DNA from: Sedimenticola selenatireducens DSM 17993
GTDB taxonomy: Bacteria > Pseudomonadota > Gammaproteobacteria > Chromatiales > Chromatiaceae
NCBI RefSeq assembly: GCF_000428045.1
Contig: NZ_ATZE01000008.1
Span: 177,848 to 241,847 of the forward strand
Direction: 5' to 3'
DNA length: 64,000 nt
This document shows positions 16,800-26,162 of the stretch, piece after piece. The notes below the pieces were generated by a model. The model saw only the letters and a list, made by a program, of their open reading frames with translations, had not been told where the DNA came from and did not search any database. Numbering within the stretch: the stretch's first letter is position 1; the number at the start of each line of letters is the position of its first letter. The position numbers were made by a program, and so were the translations under genes.

Positions 16800-18377
16800 A
16801 TGAACACTCCTGGCGGCAAGCAGCACTCCGATGACAAGCGGCAGCCGACACCCGAGCGTAATCGAGTCATCTCCACTGAATCGGACTGGACCTTCGATCT
16901 GATCGACAGGTACAACCAGGAGATCGAACGGATCGCCAAGGATGTTTATCACCTGGACTGCTATCCGGTACAACTGGAACTGATCTCCAGCGAGCAGATG
17001 ATGGACGCCTACGCCTCGGTCGGCATGCCCATCGGCTATAACCACTGGAGCTTCGGCAAACAGTTTGTCATCACGGAAAAAAACTATAAACGGGGCCAGA
17101 TGAATCTGGCCTATGAGATCGTTATCAACTCCAATCCCTGCATCGCCTACCTGATGGAGGAGAACACCCTGACCATGCAGGCACTGGTGATTGCCCACGC
17201 CGCCTATGGTCATAACAGCTTCTTCAAAGGTAACTATCTGTTCAAGATCTGGACCGATGCCGAGGCGATTATCGATTATCTGATCTTTGCGAAAAATTAC
17301 ATCGCCGAATGCGAAGAGAAACACGGCATTCAGGAGGTAGAGGAGATACTCGACTCCTGCCATGCCCTGATGAATTTTGGTGTCGACCGTTATAAGCGTC
17401 GCGCCGGTGAGACCCTTGAAGATGAACCCCATGTACAGTCAGACCGTGAACTGATACTGCAGCACCATGTCAATGAGTTGTGGCGTCAACTGAACATCCA
17501 TGAACCTCAAGAGAAGGAGAATAAAAGCAAACGCATTCCGCCGGAACCGCAGGAGAATATCCTCTACTTTCTGGAAAAGAACGCTCCCTTATTAAAACCC
17601 TGGCAGCGCGAGATCATCCGCATTGTGCGCAAGATTGCGCAGTACTTCTACCCGCAACGGCAAACCCAGGTGATGAATGAGGGGTGGGCCTGTTTCTGGC
17701 ATTACACCATCATGAATCACATGTATGACGAGGGGCTGATCAATGACGCCGCCATGCTGGAGTTCATGCACACCCATACCAATGTCATTGCCCAACCGGA
17801 TTTCGACAGCCCCTACTATTCCGGCATCAATCCGTATGCACTGGGTTTCAAGATGATGATGGATATTCGCAACATCTGTGAAAACCCGACCGAAGAGGAC
17901 CTACAGTGGTTCCCGGACATTGCCCGTTCAGACTGGCAGACGACTCTCGATTTCGCCATGCGCAACTTCAAGGATGAGAGCTTTATTGGACAATACCTGT
18001 CACCCCGACTGATTCGTGAATTCAGGCTGTTTTCAGTACTGGATGACGACCGGGAGGAAAACCTGAGCATTTCCGCCATCCATGATGATGCAGGCTATCG
18101 GGCGGTGCGTGAAAAATTGAGTGCTCAGTACAACCTGAGCAATCGGGAGCCCAACCTTCAAGTCTACAATGTGGATCATCAGGGGGACAGGACCCTGACG
18201 CTCCGATATTACAAGGACCGTAACCGCCCCCTTTCGGACACCACCAACGAAGTGATCAAACACCTGCACCGGTTATGGGGTTTCAAGGTCGAGATCGAAT
18301 CGGTGGAGAGCGATGGCGAAACCCGGATCACACATCGCTGCCCGCAGCCGGCCAGCGAGGAGCTAACAATAGACTAG
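16800..18377 (+). CDS. ycgB: SpoVR family protein (YcgB)
   Basis: 525 residues, close to E. coli YcgB (510). Conserved family blocks include YNHWSFGKQF, NPCIAYLMEENT, HAAYGHNSFFKGNYLF and NEGWACFWHYTIMNHM; the His/Glu-rich segments suggest a metal-binding fold, but no activity is proven. The ATG at 16800 follows CAGGGAGGTG, and the upstream part of the open frame overlaps yeaH and was rejected. Its TAG stop lies inside the left terminal repeat of the hairpin element that follows. Confidence 0.93.
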   Translation: MNTPGGKQHSDDKRQPTPERNRVISTESDWTFDLIDRYNQEIERIAKDVYHLDCYPVQLELISSEQMMDAYASVGMPIGYNHWSFGKQFVITEKNYKRGQMNLAYEIVINSNPCIAYLMEENTLTMQALVIAHAAYGHNSFFKGNYLFKIWTDAEAIIDYLIFAKNYIAECEEKHGIQEVEEILDSCHALMNFGVDRYKRRAGETLEDEPHVQSDRELILQHHVNELWRQLNIHEPQEKENKSKRIPPEPQENILYFLEKNAPLLKPWQREIIRIVRKIAQYFYPQRQTQVMNEGWACFWHYTIMNHMYDEGLINDAAMLEFMHTHTNVIAQPDFDSPYYSGINPYALGFKMMMDIRNICENPTEEDLQWFPDIARSDWQTTLDFAMRNFKDESFIGQYLSPRLIREFRLFSVLDDDREENLSISAIHDDAGYRAVREKLSAQYNLSNREPNLQVYNVDHQGDRTLTLRYYKDRNRPLSDTTNEVIKHLHRLWGFKVEIESVESDGETRITHRCPQPASEELTID

Positions 18378-18540
18378 GAGCCTGTCGGACTTAACACTGC
18401 TCTACTGCGGAAAAGCCGGATTTGGCCATATTTTCCGATCTTCCTCGTTGAATAGGTCCACTATTCGCCTCGAAAGATCAAAAAATCTGTCTCAAAACGG
18501 CTTTCCCTCGCTACGACCGGTCAAGCCCGACAGACTCCTA
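18375..18540. repeat. 166-bp MITE-like element with ~20-bp terminal inverted repeats
   Basis: The left end TAGGAGCCTGTCGGACTTAA and the reverse complement of the right end, TAGGAGTCTGTCGGGCTTGA, agree at 16 or more of 20 positions. Nested inner palindromes (GGAAAAGCCG with CGGCTTTCC, GATCTT with AAAGATC, AATAG-GTCCA-CTATT at the centre) would let almost the whole element fold into one long hairpin. The TAG stop of spoVR is in the left repeat and the TAG stop of the convergent AraC gene is in the right repeat. It may be a non-autonomous mobile repeat acting as a bidirectional terminator. Copy number cannot be seen from this window. Confidence 0.6.
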
Positions 18541-19320
18541 GCCAGGATCCTGCAGGCTGTAACACTTGGGTGAGACGCCCAATTCACTCCGAAACATGGC
18601 GGCAAAGGCGCTGCTGCTTTGATAGCCCAGTTCAAAGGCGACACGGGTGACAGACTCACCCTGTCCCAGTAGCTCAATCGCCTCCATCAGGCGCAACCGT
18701 CTGCGCCAGGCACCAAAACTCATGCCCGTCTCTTTGACAAACAGACGCGACAAGGTTCGCGCACTGGTGCCAACACGCTTTGCCCAATCCTCGATTTTTC
18801 CCGAATCGGCTGGCCGCTCAACCAAGGCATCAATCACCTTTCTGACCTTCGGGTGCCTGGACATGGGCAGATGCAGGGGTGCCCGCTGCATCTGTCGCAG
18901 TTCATCCACAATCACCTCCATCAAGCGTCGCTCAGGGCCCAGCGGCGGATAGCTGTTGCCGATCTTCACCGCGCGCAATATCAGCTCCCGCAATAGCGGG
19001 CTCACGGCAATGACACAGCAGTCAGTGGGCAGATCACCGCTCCAGGCGGGATCAACATAGATAGAGCGAATGGCAAGCGCCTCGGTGGCAATCACCTGAT
19101 GCTCTATCATGGATGGTATCCAGACTGCCTGACTAGAAGGTACCAGCCAGGTTCCCAACTTGCTAATCACCCGCATCACACCCTCAATGGAATAGAGCAG
19201 TTGAGCCCGTGGGTGGGTATGAGGTGCACCCTGCTCCCGCTCAAGATCAAGTGCGATGGAGACCACAGGAAGTTCGGGATTGAGGATCTGCCCGGTGGGT
19301 GAAGATGGCAACATTGGCAT
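18538..19320 (-). CDS. AraC family transcriptional regulator
   Basis: 260 residues from the ATG at 19320 (MPMLPSSPTG), preceded by TAGAGAAA; the frame extends 19 codons further without support. An N-terminal cupin-type sensor domain (HTHPRAQLLYSIEGVMRV ... WIPSMIEHQV) is followed by a C-terminal double helix-turn-helix. The first helix-turn-helix is near DWAKRVGTSARTLSRLF and the second near TRVAFELGYQSSSAFAAMF, with the classic GYxSxSAFxxxFR. It is divergent from the MFS gene 65 bp away and probably controls it. Ligand unknown. Confidence 0.88.
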   Translation of the reverse strand: MPMLPSSPTGQILNPELPVVSIALDLEREQGAPHTHPRAQLLYSIEGVMRVISKLGTWLVPSSQAVWIPSMIEHQVIATEALAIRSIYVDPAWSGDLPTDCCVIAVSPLLRELILRAVKIGNSYPPLGPERRLMEVIVDELRQMQRAPLHLPMSRHPKVRKVIDALVERPADSGKIEDWAKRVGTSARTLSRLFVKETGMSFGAWRRRLRLMEAIELLGQGESVTRVAFELGYQSSSAFAAMFRSELGVSPKCYSLQDPG

Positions 19321-19384
19321 TTTCTCTATAAAAAATGTCTTTTTAACTGTAACACGCCATAGCAGATTGAGCGACAATCAGCCA

Positions 19385-20578
19385 ATGAAATCCCCGATTA
19401 CCCATCCCTGGAAGCGCCCCGACCTCTTGCTGATGCTGATGGCCGCCGCTGTACCCATCAGTTTTGCCGCCTGGCAGGCGTTGCTGAACAACTTCGCCAT
19501 CGAGATGGCCGCCTTTACCGGCAAGGAGATGGGTATACTGCAGAGTCTGCGTGAAATCCCCGGATTCCTCGCCTTTGGTGTAATTTTTCTGCTTTTGCTG
19601 TTCCGTGAACAGACCCTGGCCTATATCTCGCTGCTGCTGCTCGGCATCGGCACTGCACTGACCGGCTTTTTCCCGTCGGTGATCGGCCTTTACCTCACCA
19701 CTATTGTGATGTCGCTCGGCTTCCATTATTACGAGACCCTGCAGACCTCGCTCGCCCTGCAGTGGATAGACAAGCAGTCATCCGCCGAAACCCTGGGACG
19801 TCTGATAGCCACCGGATCTTTTGCCGCTATCCTCACATTCGGACTGATCTGGCTGGGTAATGACCTGCTGCAGTTGGACTATCAATGGCTCTATCTGCTC
19901 ACTGGCGGGATTACGGTTATTATCGCCCTGATCGCCTGGATAGCCTTTCCACTGTTTCCCCAGCATACCGAACAGCACAAGCACATGGTGCTGCGGCGTC
20001 GCTACTGGCTCTACTATGCACTCACCTTCATGTCCGGCGCGCGTCGGCAGATTTTCGTGGTATTCGCCGGTTTCCTGATGGTAGAGAAGTTCGGCTACTC
20101 GGTCGGTGATATCGCCATGCTGTTTCTGCTCAACGCCTCGATGAATGTGTTGTTCGCCCGACGTATCGGCAGGCTGGTCGGTCGGATCGGCGAGCGCAAT
20201 GCACTGCTGATCGAATATACCGGCCTGATCCTGGTGTTCAGCGGCTACGCCCTGGTCGAGCAGGCCGAACTGGCCGCCGGACTCTATGTCCTGGACCACC
20301 TGTTCTTCGCCATGGCCATCGCCCTCAAGACCTATTTCCAGAAAATCGCCGCCCCCGAGGATATTGCCGCCACTGCCGGTGTCAGCTTCTCCATCAACCA
20401 CATTGCGGCAGTGGTGATACCGGCCAGCTTCGGACTGCTCTGGCTCGCCTCGCCGGAACTGGTGTTCTACTTCGGAGCGGCAATGGCGCTAGTTTCACTG
20501 CTGCTCTCCCTGCTGATCCCGGATACTCCGGAGGTCGGTTACGAGCACCGCTTTTCCCGCCTGGCAACAGAACGCTGA
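19385..20578 (+). CDS. MFS family transporter
   Basis: Polytopic inner-membrane protein of 397 residues with about 12 hydrophobic segments spread evenly along the chain. The start is the ATG at 19385 (MKSPITHPWKRPDLL); the longer frame reads into the divergent AraC gene. The loop between helices 2 and 3 (GKEMGILQSLREIPGFLAF) is in the MFS position, but the full A-motif GxxxDRxGRR is not clear. The GRLVGRIGERNALL sequence in the second half is a plausible repeat of it. Substrate unknown; the divergent AraC regulator suggests inducible expression. Confidence 0.82.
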   Translation: MKSPITHPWKRPDLLLMLMAAAVPISFAAWQALLNNFAIEMAAFTGKEMGILQSLREIPGFLAFGVIFLLLLFREQTLAYISLLLLGIGTALTGFFPSVIGLYLTTIVMSLGFHYYETLQTSLALQWIDKQSSAETLGRLIATGSFAAILTFGLIWLGNDLLQLDYQWLYLLTGGITVIIALIAWIAFPLFPQHTEQHKHMVLRRRYWLYYALTFMSGARRQIFVVFAGFLMVEKFGYSVGDIAMLFLLNASMNVLFARRIGRLVGRIGERNALLIEYTGLILVFSGYALVEQAELAAGLYVLDHLFFAMAIALKTYFQKIAAPEDIAATAGVSFSINHIAAVVIPASFGLLWLASPELVFYFGAAMALVSLLLSLLIPDTPEVGYEHRFSRLATER

Positions 20579-20903
20579 CCCCTGCCTTGACCGGCAGATC
20601 AGATAATCACGGCAGGGCGGCGATGCTATCTACCTCCCGTAGTTTGATGGGGAATCAAAAAATCGATTCCGGCAAGGTTGCCAAGTACGCAAAGATGGGA
20701 ATAGTTCAGTAAACTGGCATTATCGATCGCACCGGTTTATCCCGAGCAATACGAAACAGGCGTTAACCCCTGTTTCCCGGGCACCCGTCACATCTTTGCA
20801 AGCGATTAATGAGGCTCCATGCGATCTGATCGATTGACAGTTCTGTATCTGCAGCTAGAATTGACGGTTCGTCAATATACTCAAGAGTCCCAGGCGTTGG
20901 TTC
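20579..20903. other. Intergenic region between the MFS and tetR genes
   Basis: 325 bp with no convincing ORF. An 8-bp perfect stem GAAACAGG-CGTTAACC-CCTGTTTC lies at 20753-20776 without a following T-run, so it may be a weak terminator or an operator. Further right is a 17-bp palindrome just before tetR (separate entry). The segment near 20680 containing ACGCAAAG was checked for a c-di-GMP riboswitch and not accepted. Confidence 0.4.
20860..20876. promoter_or_regulatory. Perfect palindrome, candidate TetR-family operator
   Basis: ATTGACG-GTT-CGTCAAT, two 7-bp arms with a 3-bp centre, ends 27 bases before the tetR start codon. TTGACG inside it could serve as a -35 hexamer, so repressor binding would block transcription. 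TetR-family repressors commonly bind such sites beside their own gene; binding here is inferred. Confidence 0.55.
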
Positions 20904-21689
20904 ATGAGCCCAGGTATTGTCAATACAGAGCGACTGCTGGCGCGCGAACAGGAGTTGATTCAAGCCGCTCTGAGTATTATGGAGCAGGACGGCACCGCAG
21001 GGTTGACCATGGACAAGGTCGTGGCGAGAGTCCCCTATTCCAAGGGAACCGTCTACAATCATTTTTGCAGCCGGGAAGATCTGCTGACCGGCATTTGTAA
21101 CGCCGGTATGGCAAGTCTCGCGGAGCTGTTTACCCGGGCCGCTGCGTTTCAGGGGACCACCAGAGAGCGGTTGCTGGCCATCCACTACGCCTACCTGTTA
21201 CACGCCTTGCTGGATCCCACCAGATTTATGCTGGTTATCTCGGCCAAGACTGCCAATCTGATTGAACGCACCTCGGAGCGCCGGCTTACCGCGCACTATG
21301 AACTGGAAGGCCGCCTGATGGATCCCATGCTTGAATTGGTGGACGAGGCCATAGCGACAGGCGAGTTGACACTGGCTCCCCACCTGAGTCGTCGGCAGAT
21401 TGTGTTTACCAACTGGGCCGGGAGTTTTGGCGCCATCTCCCTGTTGATCAACAGCCAGGACAAATGCAGCTGCAGAGACGGCCTGGATACCCAAACCGAG
21501 GTATTCAATCACGCCAACCTGCTGCTGGACGGTATATTGTGGCAACCGCTGGCGCATGAATGGGATTACGACTCGACACTGAAACGCATCAGGACAGAGA
21601 TATTCCCCCGGGAATCCGTATTGATGGACAAACCGGGAGAAGATCTCCAGTGCCAGGAAAAAATGCCCAATCTCAAGACAGACGGTTAG
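20904..21689 (+). CDS. TetR/AcrR family transcriptional regulator
   Basis: 261 residues. The N-terminal helix-turn-helix is clear: AALSIMEQDGTAGLTMDKV then PYSKGTVYNHFCSREDLL (about 20-65). The remainder is a helical ligand domain with no recognisable specificity. Two cysteines (CSC) near residue 192 are unusual but not diagnostic. A palindrome lies just upstream, and the MMPL export genes start 98 bp downstream on the same strand, so it most likely represses itself and those genes. Confidence 0.9.
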   Translation: MSPGIVNTERLLAREQELIQAALSIMEQDGTAGLTMDKVVARVPYSKGTVYNHFCSREDLLTGICNAGMASLAELFTRAAAFQGTTRERLLAIHYAYLLHALLDPTRFMLVISAKTANLIERTSERRLTAHYELEGRLMDPMLELVDEAIATGELTLAPHLSRRQIVFTNWAGSFGAISLLINSQDKCSCRDGLDTQTEVFNHANLLLDGILWQPLAHEWDYDSTLKRIRTEIFPRESVLMDKPGEDLQCQEKMPNLKTDG

Positions 21690-21787
21690 CTGTTGCGAAA
21701 AAACTTTCCAAGTCAGTTAGCAGTTTCCGGATCACAGCACAGGTGTAATTGCCGCATTCAGGTGCACCCATCAAGGAGAAAGACATC

Positions 21788-24118
21788 ATGCACCAGAAAT
21801 TGACACCCTGGATTTTGAAGCATCCGGTGATTGTCATACTGGCCACTATCCTCCTGGTTGCAGTGGTGGCCTCCGGAGCCCGACATCTGGTCTTCAAAAG
21901 TGACTACCGGGTGTTTTTCGGCAAGGAAAACCCCCAGTTGAATGCCTATGAGGCGATCCAGAAAATCTACAACAAAAGCGATAATGTCGCTTTCATCATC
22001 GCCCCAAAAGATGGCCGGGTCTTTACCAGCGAACGGCTCGAAGCGATCAGGGAACTCACCGAAGCCTCCTGGCAGATCCCCTTCTCCACCCGGGTCGACT
22101 CCATCACCAACTACCAGTACAGCTATGCCGACGGCGATGAACTGATTGTTGAAGACCTGGCCCTGGAACCGCTACAGATGGATCAGGCTGCCCTGGAGCG
22201 TGCCCGGAACATTGCCATCAATGAGCCGCTGCTCAGAAACAAACTGATCTCACCCCAGGCGCACGTGACGCTGGTAAACACCACGGTGCAACTCCCGGGG
22301 ATCAATCCCGTGGAAGAGGTACCACAGATCGCCAGCAAGGTCCGTGAACTGCAAAGCCAGTTTATAGCGAAGAACCCGGATGTGGACGTCTATCTCTCCG
22401 GCATGGTGATGATGAACAACAGCTTTGCCGAGGCCTCCCTGGAGGACAGCGCCACCCTGGTGCCGGTGATGTTTCTGATCGTGGCGCTGGCCATCGGGTT
22501 ACTGTTGCGGACCATCACCGGCACCCTGTCCACCATTCTGATCATCATCTTCAGCATTACCACGACCATGGGCATAGCCGGCTGGACCGGGTTCTACCTG
22601 ACCGCTCCCTCCGCCAGCGCACCGACCATGATACTGACCCTTGCAGTGGCCGACTGTATTCATATCCTCACCACCCTATTCCATGAGATGCGTAATGGGG
22701 TCGCAAAACGCCAGGCCATTCTGGACAGTTTGCGAATCAATTATCAGCCGATTTTTCTCACCAGCATTACCACCGCCATCGGCTTCCTCAGCATGAACTT
22801 TTCCGACTCCCCACCGTTCCGGGACCTGGGCAACCTGGTTGCCATCGGCGTGATGCTCGCCTTTCTCTTCTCCGTCACCCTGTTTCCCGCCCTGCTGTCG
22901 CTGCTGCCCCTGAAAGTGAAGCCGCACAAGGCGCGGGGCGATCTGATGATGCACTTTGCCGATTTTGTCGTGCATAACCGCCGCTGGCTGTTGCCGATTA
23001 CATCCCTGATCATGGTTTTCATCATGCTGTTTCTGCCACAGAACAAACTCAATGATGATTTCGTCAAATATTTCGACACCACGGTCCCATTCCGACAAGC
23101 CACCGATTTCATGCAGGAGAACATCTCCGGCATGACCACCATGGAGATCTCCCTCGACGCCGGAAAATCCAGCGGCATCAACGATCCGGCTTTCCTGCAG
23201 AAACTGGAGCAGCTGAGCCAGTGGTTGCGCGACCAACCAGAGACGGATCATGTCAACACCCTGAGCGACACCCTGAAACGGCTCAATCGCAACATGCATG
23301 CGGATGACCCATCCTGGTATCGCCTGCCCGACAGCCAGGAGCTGGCAGCACAGTACCTGCTGCTGTATGAGATGTCCCTGCCCTATGGACTGGATCTGAA
23401 TAACCAGCTTAACGTGGACAAATCCTCCACTCGCCTGATTGCAACCTTCGACAACATGACCAGCAACGAGCAGATTGAACTGGAGCAGCGGATACTGCAC
23501 TGGCTTGAACTCAATGCCCCCGAATACCAAGTGACCATCGCCAGCCCGGCCCTGATGTTCTCCCATATCGGCCAGCGCAATATTCGCAGCATGCTGCTGG
23601 GCGTCACCTTTGCACTGATCCTGATCTCACTGCTGCTCGGCATTGCCCTGAAATCGATCAAGTTCGGCCTGATCAGCCTGCTACCGAATCTGACTCCGGC
23701 TGCAGTTGGCTTTGGTGCCTGGTATTTCATCAACGGCCAGGTAGGATTGGCACTGTCGGTGGTGGCCGGCATGACCCTCGGCATTGTGGTGGATGATACG
23801 GTCCACTTCCTGAGCAAATACCTGCGGGCCCGCCGGGAGCGTAACGCTAACCCGCATGCGGCGGTGCGTTACGCCTTCAGCAGTGTCGGCCGGGCACTCT
23901 GGATCACCACCCTGGTGCTGGTCTGCGGTTTCATGGTACTGGCCCAGTCCACCTTCAAGGTGAATGCCGATATGGGACTGTTGACGGCACTGACCATCCT
24001 GATCGCGCTGGCCATCGACTTCCTGTTCCTGCCGCCGCTACTGATGAAACTCGATACCCACCCGATTACCACAACTGAAGGAGCCATAAAGGATGAGAAG
24101 GCAAAGAATGCCGCTTAG
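21788..24118 (+). CDS. RND superfamily (MMPL-type) transporter
   Basis: Inner-membrane protein of 776 residues with the twofold RND layout. An N-terminal helix (about 10-30) is followed by a periplasmic domain, six helices (about 225-385), a second leading helix near 405, a second periplasmic domain, and six more helices (about 610-765). Motifs such as ADCIHILTTLFHEMRNG and GIVVDDTVHFLSKYLRARRE match the MMPL group thought to move lipids or hydrophobic compounds. The ATG at 21788 follows AAGGAG. It overlaps the next gene by 26 bp. With the LolA-like and barrel proteins it probably forms a lipid export route across the envelope (inference). Confidence 0.9.
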   Translation: MHQKLTPWILKHPVIVILATILLVAVVASGARHLVFKSDYRVFFGKENPQLNAYEAIQKIYNKSDNVAFIIAPKDGRVFTSERLEAIRELTEASWQIPFSTRVDSITNYQYSYADGDELIVEDLALEPLQMDQAALERARNIAINEPLLRNKLISPQAHVTLVNTTVQLPGINPVEEVPQIASKVRELQSQFIAKNPDVDVYLSGMVMMNNSFAEASLEDSATLVPVMFLIVALAIGLLLRTITGTLSTILIIIFSITTTMGIAGWTGFYLTAPSASAPTMILTLAVADCIHILTTLFHEMRNGVAKRQAILDSLRINYQPIFLTSITTAIGFLSMNFSDSPPFRDLGNLVAIGVMLAFLFSVTLFPALLSLLPLKVKPHKARGDLMMHFADFVVHNRRWLLPITSLIMVFIMLFLPQNKLNDDFVKYFDTTVPFRQATDFMQENISGMTTMEISLDAGKSSGINDPAFLQKLEQLSQWLRDQPETDHVNTLSDTLKRLNRNMHADDPSWYRLPDSQELAAQYLLLYEMSLPYGLDLNNQLNVDKSSTRLIATFDNMTSNEQIELEQRILHWLELNAPEYQVTIASPALMFSHIGQRNIRSMLLGVTFALILISLLLGIALKSIKFGLISLLPNLTPAAVGFGAWYFINGQVGLALSVVAGMTLGIVVDDTVHFLSKYLRARRERNANPHAAVRYAFSSVGRALWITTLVLVCGFMVLAQSTFKVNADMGLLTALTILIALAIDFLFLPPLLMKLDTHPITTTEGAIKDEKAKNAA

Positions 24119-24890
24119 AATATTCCTGATACTGACACTGCTTGGCGTACAACCGCTGTTGCATGCTGAATCGGCGGAAGAGAAAGGCCAGGCCATCGCC
24201 GCCGAGAGCATTGCCCGAGACACCGGCTGGGGTGACATGAAAGCCGATATGCAGATGATCCTGCGCAACCGACAGGGTGAGGAGAGCCTGCGTGAAATCC
24301 GCATGCAATCCCTCGAACAGGAGAACGATGGCGACAAGAGCCTGACGGTGTTCGACAAACCACTGGATGTGAAGGGCACCGCCTTCCTCAGCTTTTCTCA
24401 CGCCCTGGGAGCCGATGACCAGTGGCTCTACCTGCCGGCATTGAAGCGGGTCAAACGAATCTCGTCACGTAACAAATCCGGGCCCTTCATGGGTTCCGAG
24501 TTTGCCTATGAAGACCTCAGCTCGTTCGAGATCGAGAAGTACACCTACAAGTACATCAAGGACGAAGTGATTGATGGCCTGGACTGCTTCGTGGTCGAAC
24601 AGTACCCGGTGGACAAGAATTCCGGCTACACCCGCCGCCTGGTATGGATTGACAAGGCGGAATACCGGGTACAGCGAGCGGAGTTCTATGATCGCAAGGA
24701 CAGCCCGCTGAAAACCCTCACTTACACCGGTTATCAACAGTACCTGAACAAATACTGGCGACCGGACCGGATGGATATGGTCAATCACCAGACCGGGAAA
24801 AGTACTGAACTGCGCTGGATGAATTACCAGTTCGGGAGCGGTCTCGACGAGGCGGATTTTAATAAAAACAGCCTGAAGCGTGCCCGTTGA
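24093..24890 (+). CDS. Outer-membrane lipoprotein-sorting family (LolA-like) protein
   Basis: Predicted periplasmic protein of 265 residues with a signal peptide (MRRQRMPLRIFLILTLLGVQPLLHA). The mature part shows conserved features of the LolA-like family found beside MMPL transporters: DDQWLYLPALKRVKRI, GPFMGSEFAYEDLSSFE, YTRRLVWIDKAEYRV. The fold binds lipids or lipoproteins; the cargo is unknown. The ATG follows AAAGG within the end of the MMPL gene, implying translational coupling. Confidence 0.88.
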   Translation: MRRQRMPLRIFLILTLLGVQPLLHAESAEEKGQAIAAESIARDTGWGDMKADMQMILRNRQGEESLREIRMQSLEQENDGDKSLTVFDKPLDVKGTAFLSFSHALGADDQWLYLPALKRVKRISSRNKSGPFMGSEFAYEDLSSFEIEKYTYKYIKDEVIDGLDCFVVEQYPVDKNSGYTRRLVWIDKAEYRVQRAEFYDRKDSPLKTLTYTGYQQYLNKYWRPDRMDMVNHQTGKSTELRWMNYQFGSGLDEADFNKNSLKRAR

Positions 24891-24891
24891 C

Positions 24892-26103
24892 ATGAGCCGA
24901 GGATGTCAGATAAAGCAGTGGCTGCCCATTATCCTGTTGGTATTGCCGGCTATCGGTGCCGCAGAAAACCGGTTGGAGACCAGCGGCAAGGCGGGCCTTG
25001 AGTTACGGTTGTTTCCGCACAGTCCCCAGTTTGCCGAACAGTATGATACATCCAATCTCTCCGGCTTTTTTGAGCCGCAGTTTTTCTACACCTGGAACGA
25101 TGATGCCGACTATGTGAAGTTCATCCCCTACCTGCGCTGGGACCAACACGACCGGGAACGCAGCCATGGCGATATCCGGCAACTGAGCTGGAGCCATATC
25201 GGCGACGACTGGGAATTGCACAGCGGGATCAACAAGGTGTTCTGGGGCGTCACCGAGTTTCAGCACCTGGTCGACACCATTAACCAGACGGATGGGGTTG
25301 AGGATATCGACGGCGAGGACAAACTGGGGCAACCCATGATCCACCTCTCCCTGGCTAGATCCTGGGGCATCCTGGACCTGTTCGCCCTGCCCGGTTTTCG
25401 CGAGCGCACCTTTGCCGGTATCGACGGACGCCTGCGAAGTGGACTGGTGGTGGACACCAGCCAGGCGGCCTATGAATCTGCAGCCCGTGACACCCATCTT
25501 GATCTGGCGGCCCGCTGGAGTCGCACCCTGGGCGACTATGATATCGGCCTGCACTGGTTCCGTGGCACCAACCGGGAACCGCTCCTGCTGCCTGGCACGG
25601 ATGGCGGCGGCAACCCGGTCCTGACTCCTTACTATGAACAGATCAACCAGCTCGGCATGGATCTGCAGGCGACGCTGGATGACTGGCTGTGGAAACTGGA
25701 GATGCGCTGGCGCGACGGTCAGCGCGACAGTTTCTGGGCTCTGCAAGGCGGCTTTGAGTACACACTGTACGGCATCGCCGACAGCGACACCGACCTGGGA
25801 CTGCTGCTGGAGTACGGCTGGGACGAACGGGGAACCCGTTCCACCAGCCTGGCCCAAAATGATCTCTTTTTTGGCGCGCGCATCGCCCTGAATGATGCCG
25901 AGAGCAGTGAACTGTTGGCCGGTATCGGTTATGACCTGGATTATCACAGTCATAGCCTGCAGATAGAGGCCAGCAGCCGCATCGGCAGCGGCTGGAAGGC
26001 CAGCCTGGATCTGCGCCTGTTCTCCGGGAACGAGCTCAATGATCCGCTTTCGGCACTGCGCCGGGATGATCATTTGCAACTCACCCTGGAACGCTATTTC
26101 TGA
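24892..26103 (+). CDS. Predicted outer-membrane beta-barrel protein (DUF1302-like)
   Basis: 403 residues from the ATG at 24892, which sits one base after the previous stop; a GTG four codons earlier is possible. A signal peptide (ending near AIGAAEN) precedes a chain of alternating short amphipathic strands rich in Tyr/Trp and Asp. It ends in LERYF, a terminal aromatic typical of outer-membrane barrels. I do not recognise a precise family beyond resemblance to DUF1302/porin-like partners of MMPL transporters. Position in the operon suggests it is the outer-membrane step. Confidence 0.75.
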   Translation: MSRGCQIKQWLPIILLVLPAIGAAENRLETSGKAGLELRLFPHSPQFAEQYDTSNLSGFFEPQFFYTWNDDADYVKFIPYLRWDQHDRERSHGDIRQLSWSHIGDDWELHSGINKVFWGVTEFQHLVDTINQTDGVEDIDGEDKLGQPMIHLSLARSWGILDLFALPGFRERTFAGIDGRLRSGLVVDTSQAAYESAARDTHLDLAARWSRTLGDYDIGLHWFRGTNREPLLLPGTDGGGNPVLTPYYEQINQLGMDLQATLDDWLWKLEMRWRDGQRDSFWALQGGFEYTLYGIADSDTDLGLLLEYGWDERGTRSTSLAQNDLFFGARIALNDAESSELLAGIGYDLDYHSHSLQIEASSRIGSGWKASLDLRLFSGNELNDPLSALRRDDHLQLTLERYF

Positions 26104-26162
26104 TTGCCAGCCCTGTCAGCCAGCCACAGGGCGTCCCGTGGACGACGCCCCCTCCTGCTTCA

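Noticed and set aside
20640..20710. Possible c-di-GMP (GEMM) riboswitch near ACGCAAAG
   Set aside because: Only the short ACGCAAAG stretch matches; the paired stems and tetraloop-receptor elements of the GEMM fold are not present.
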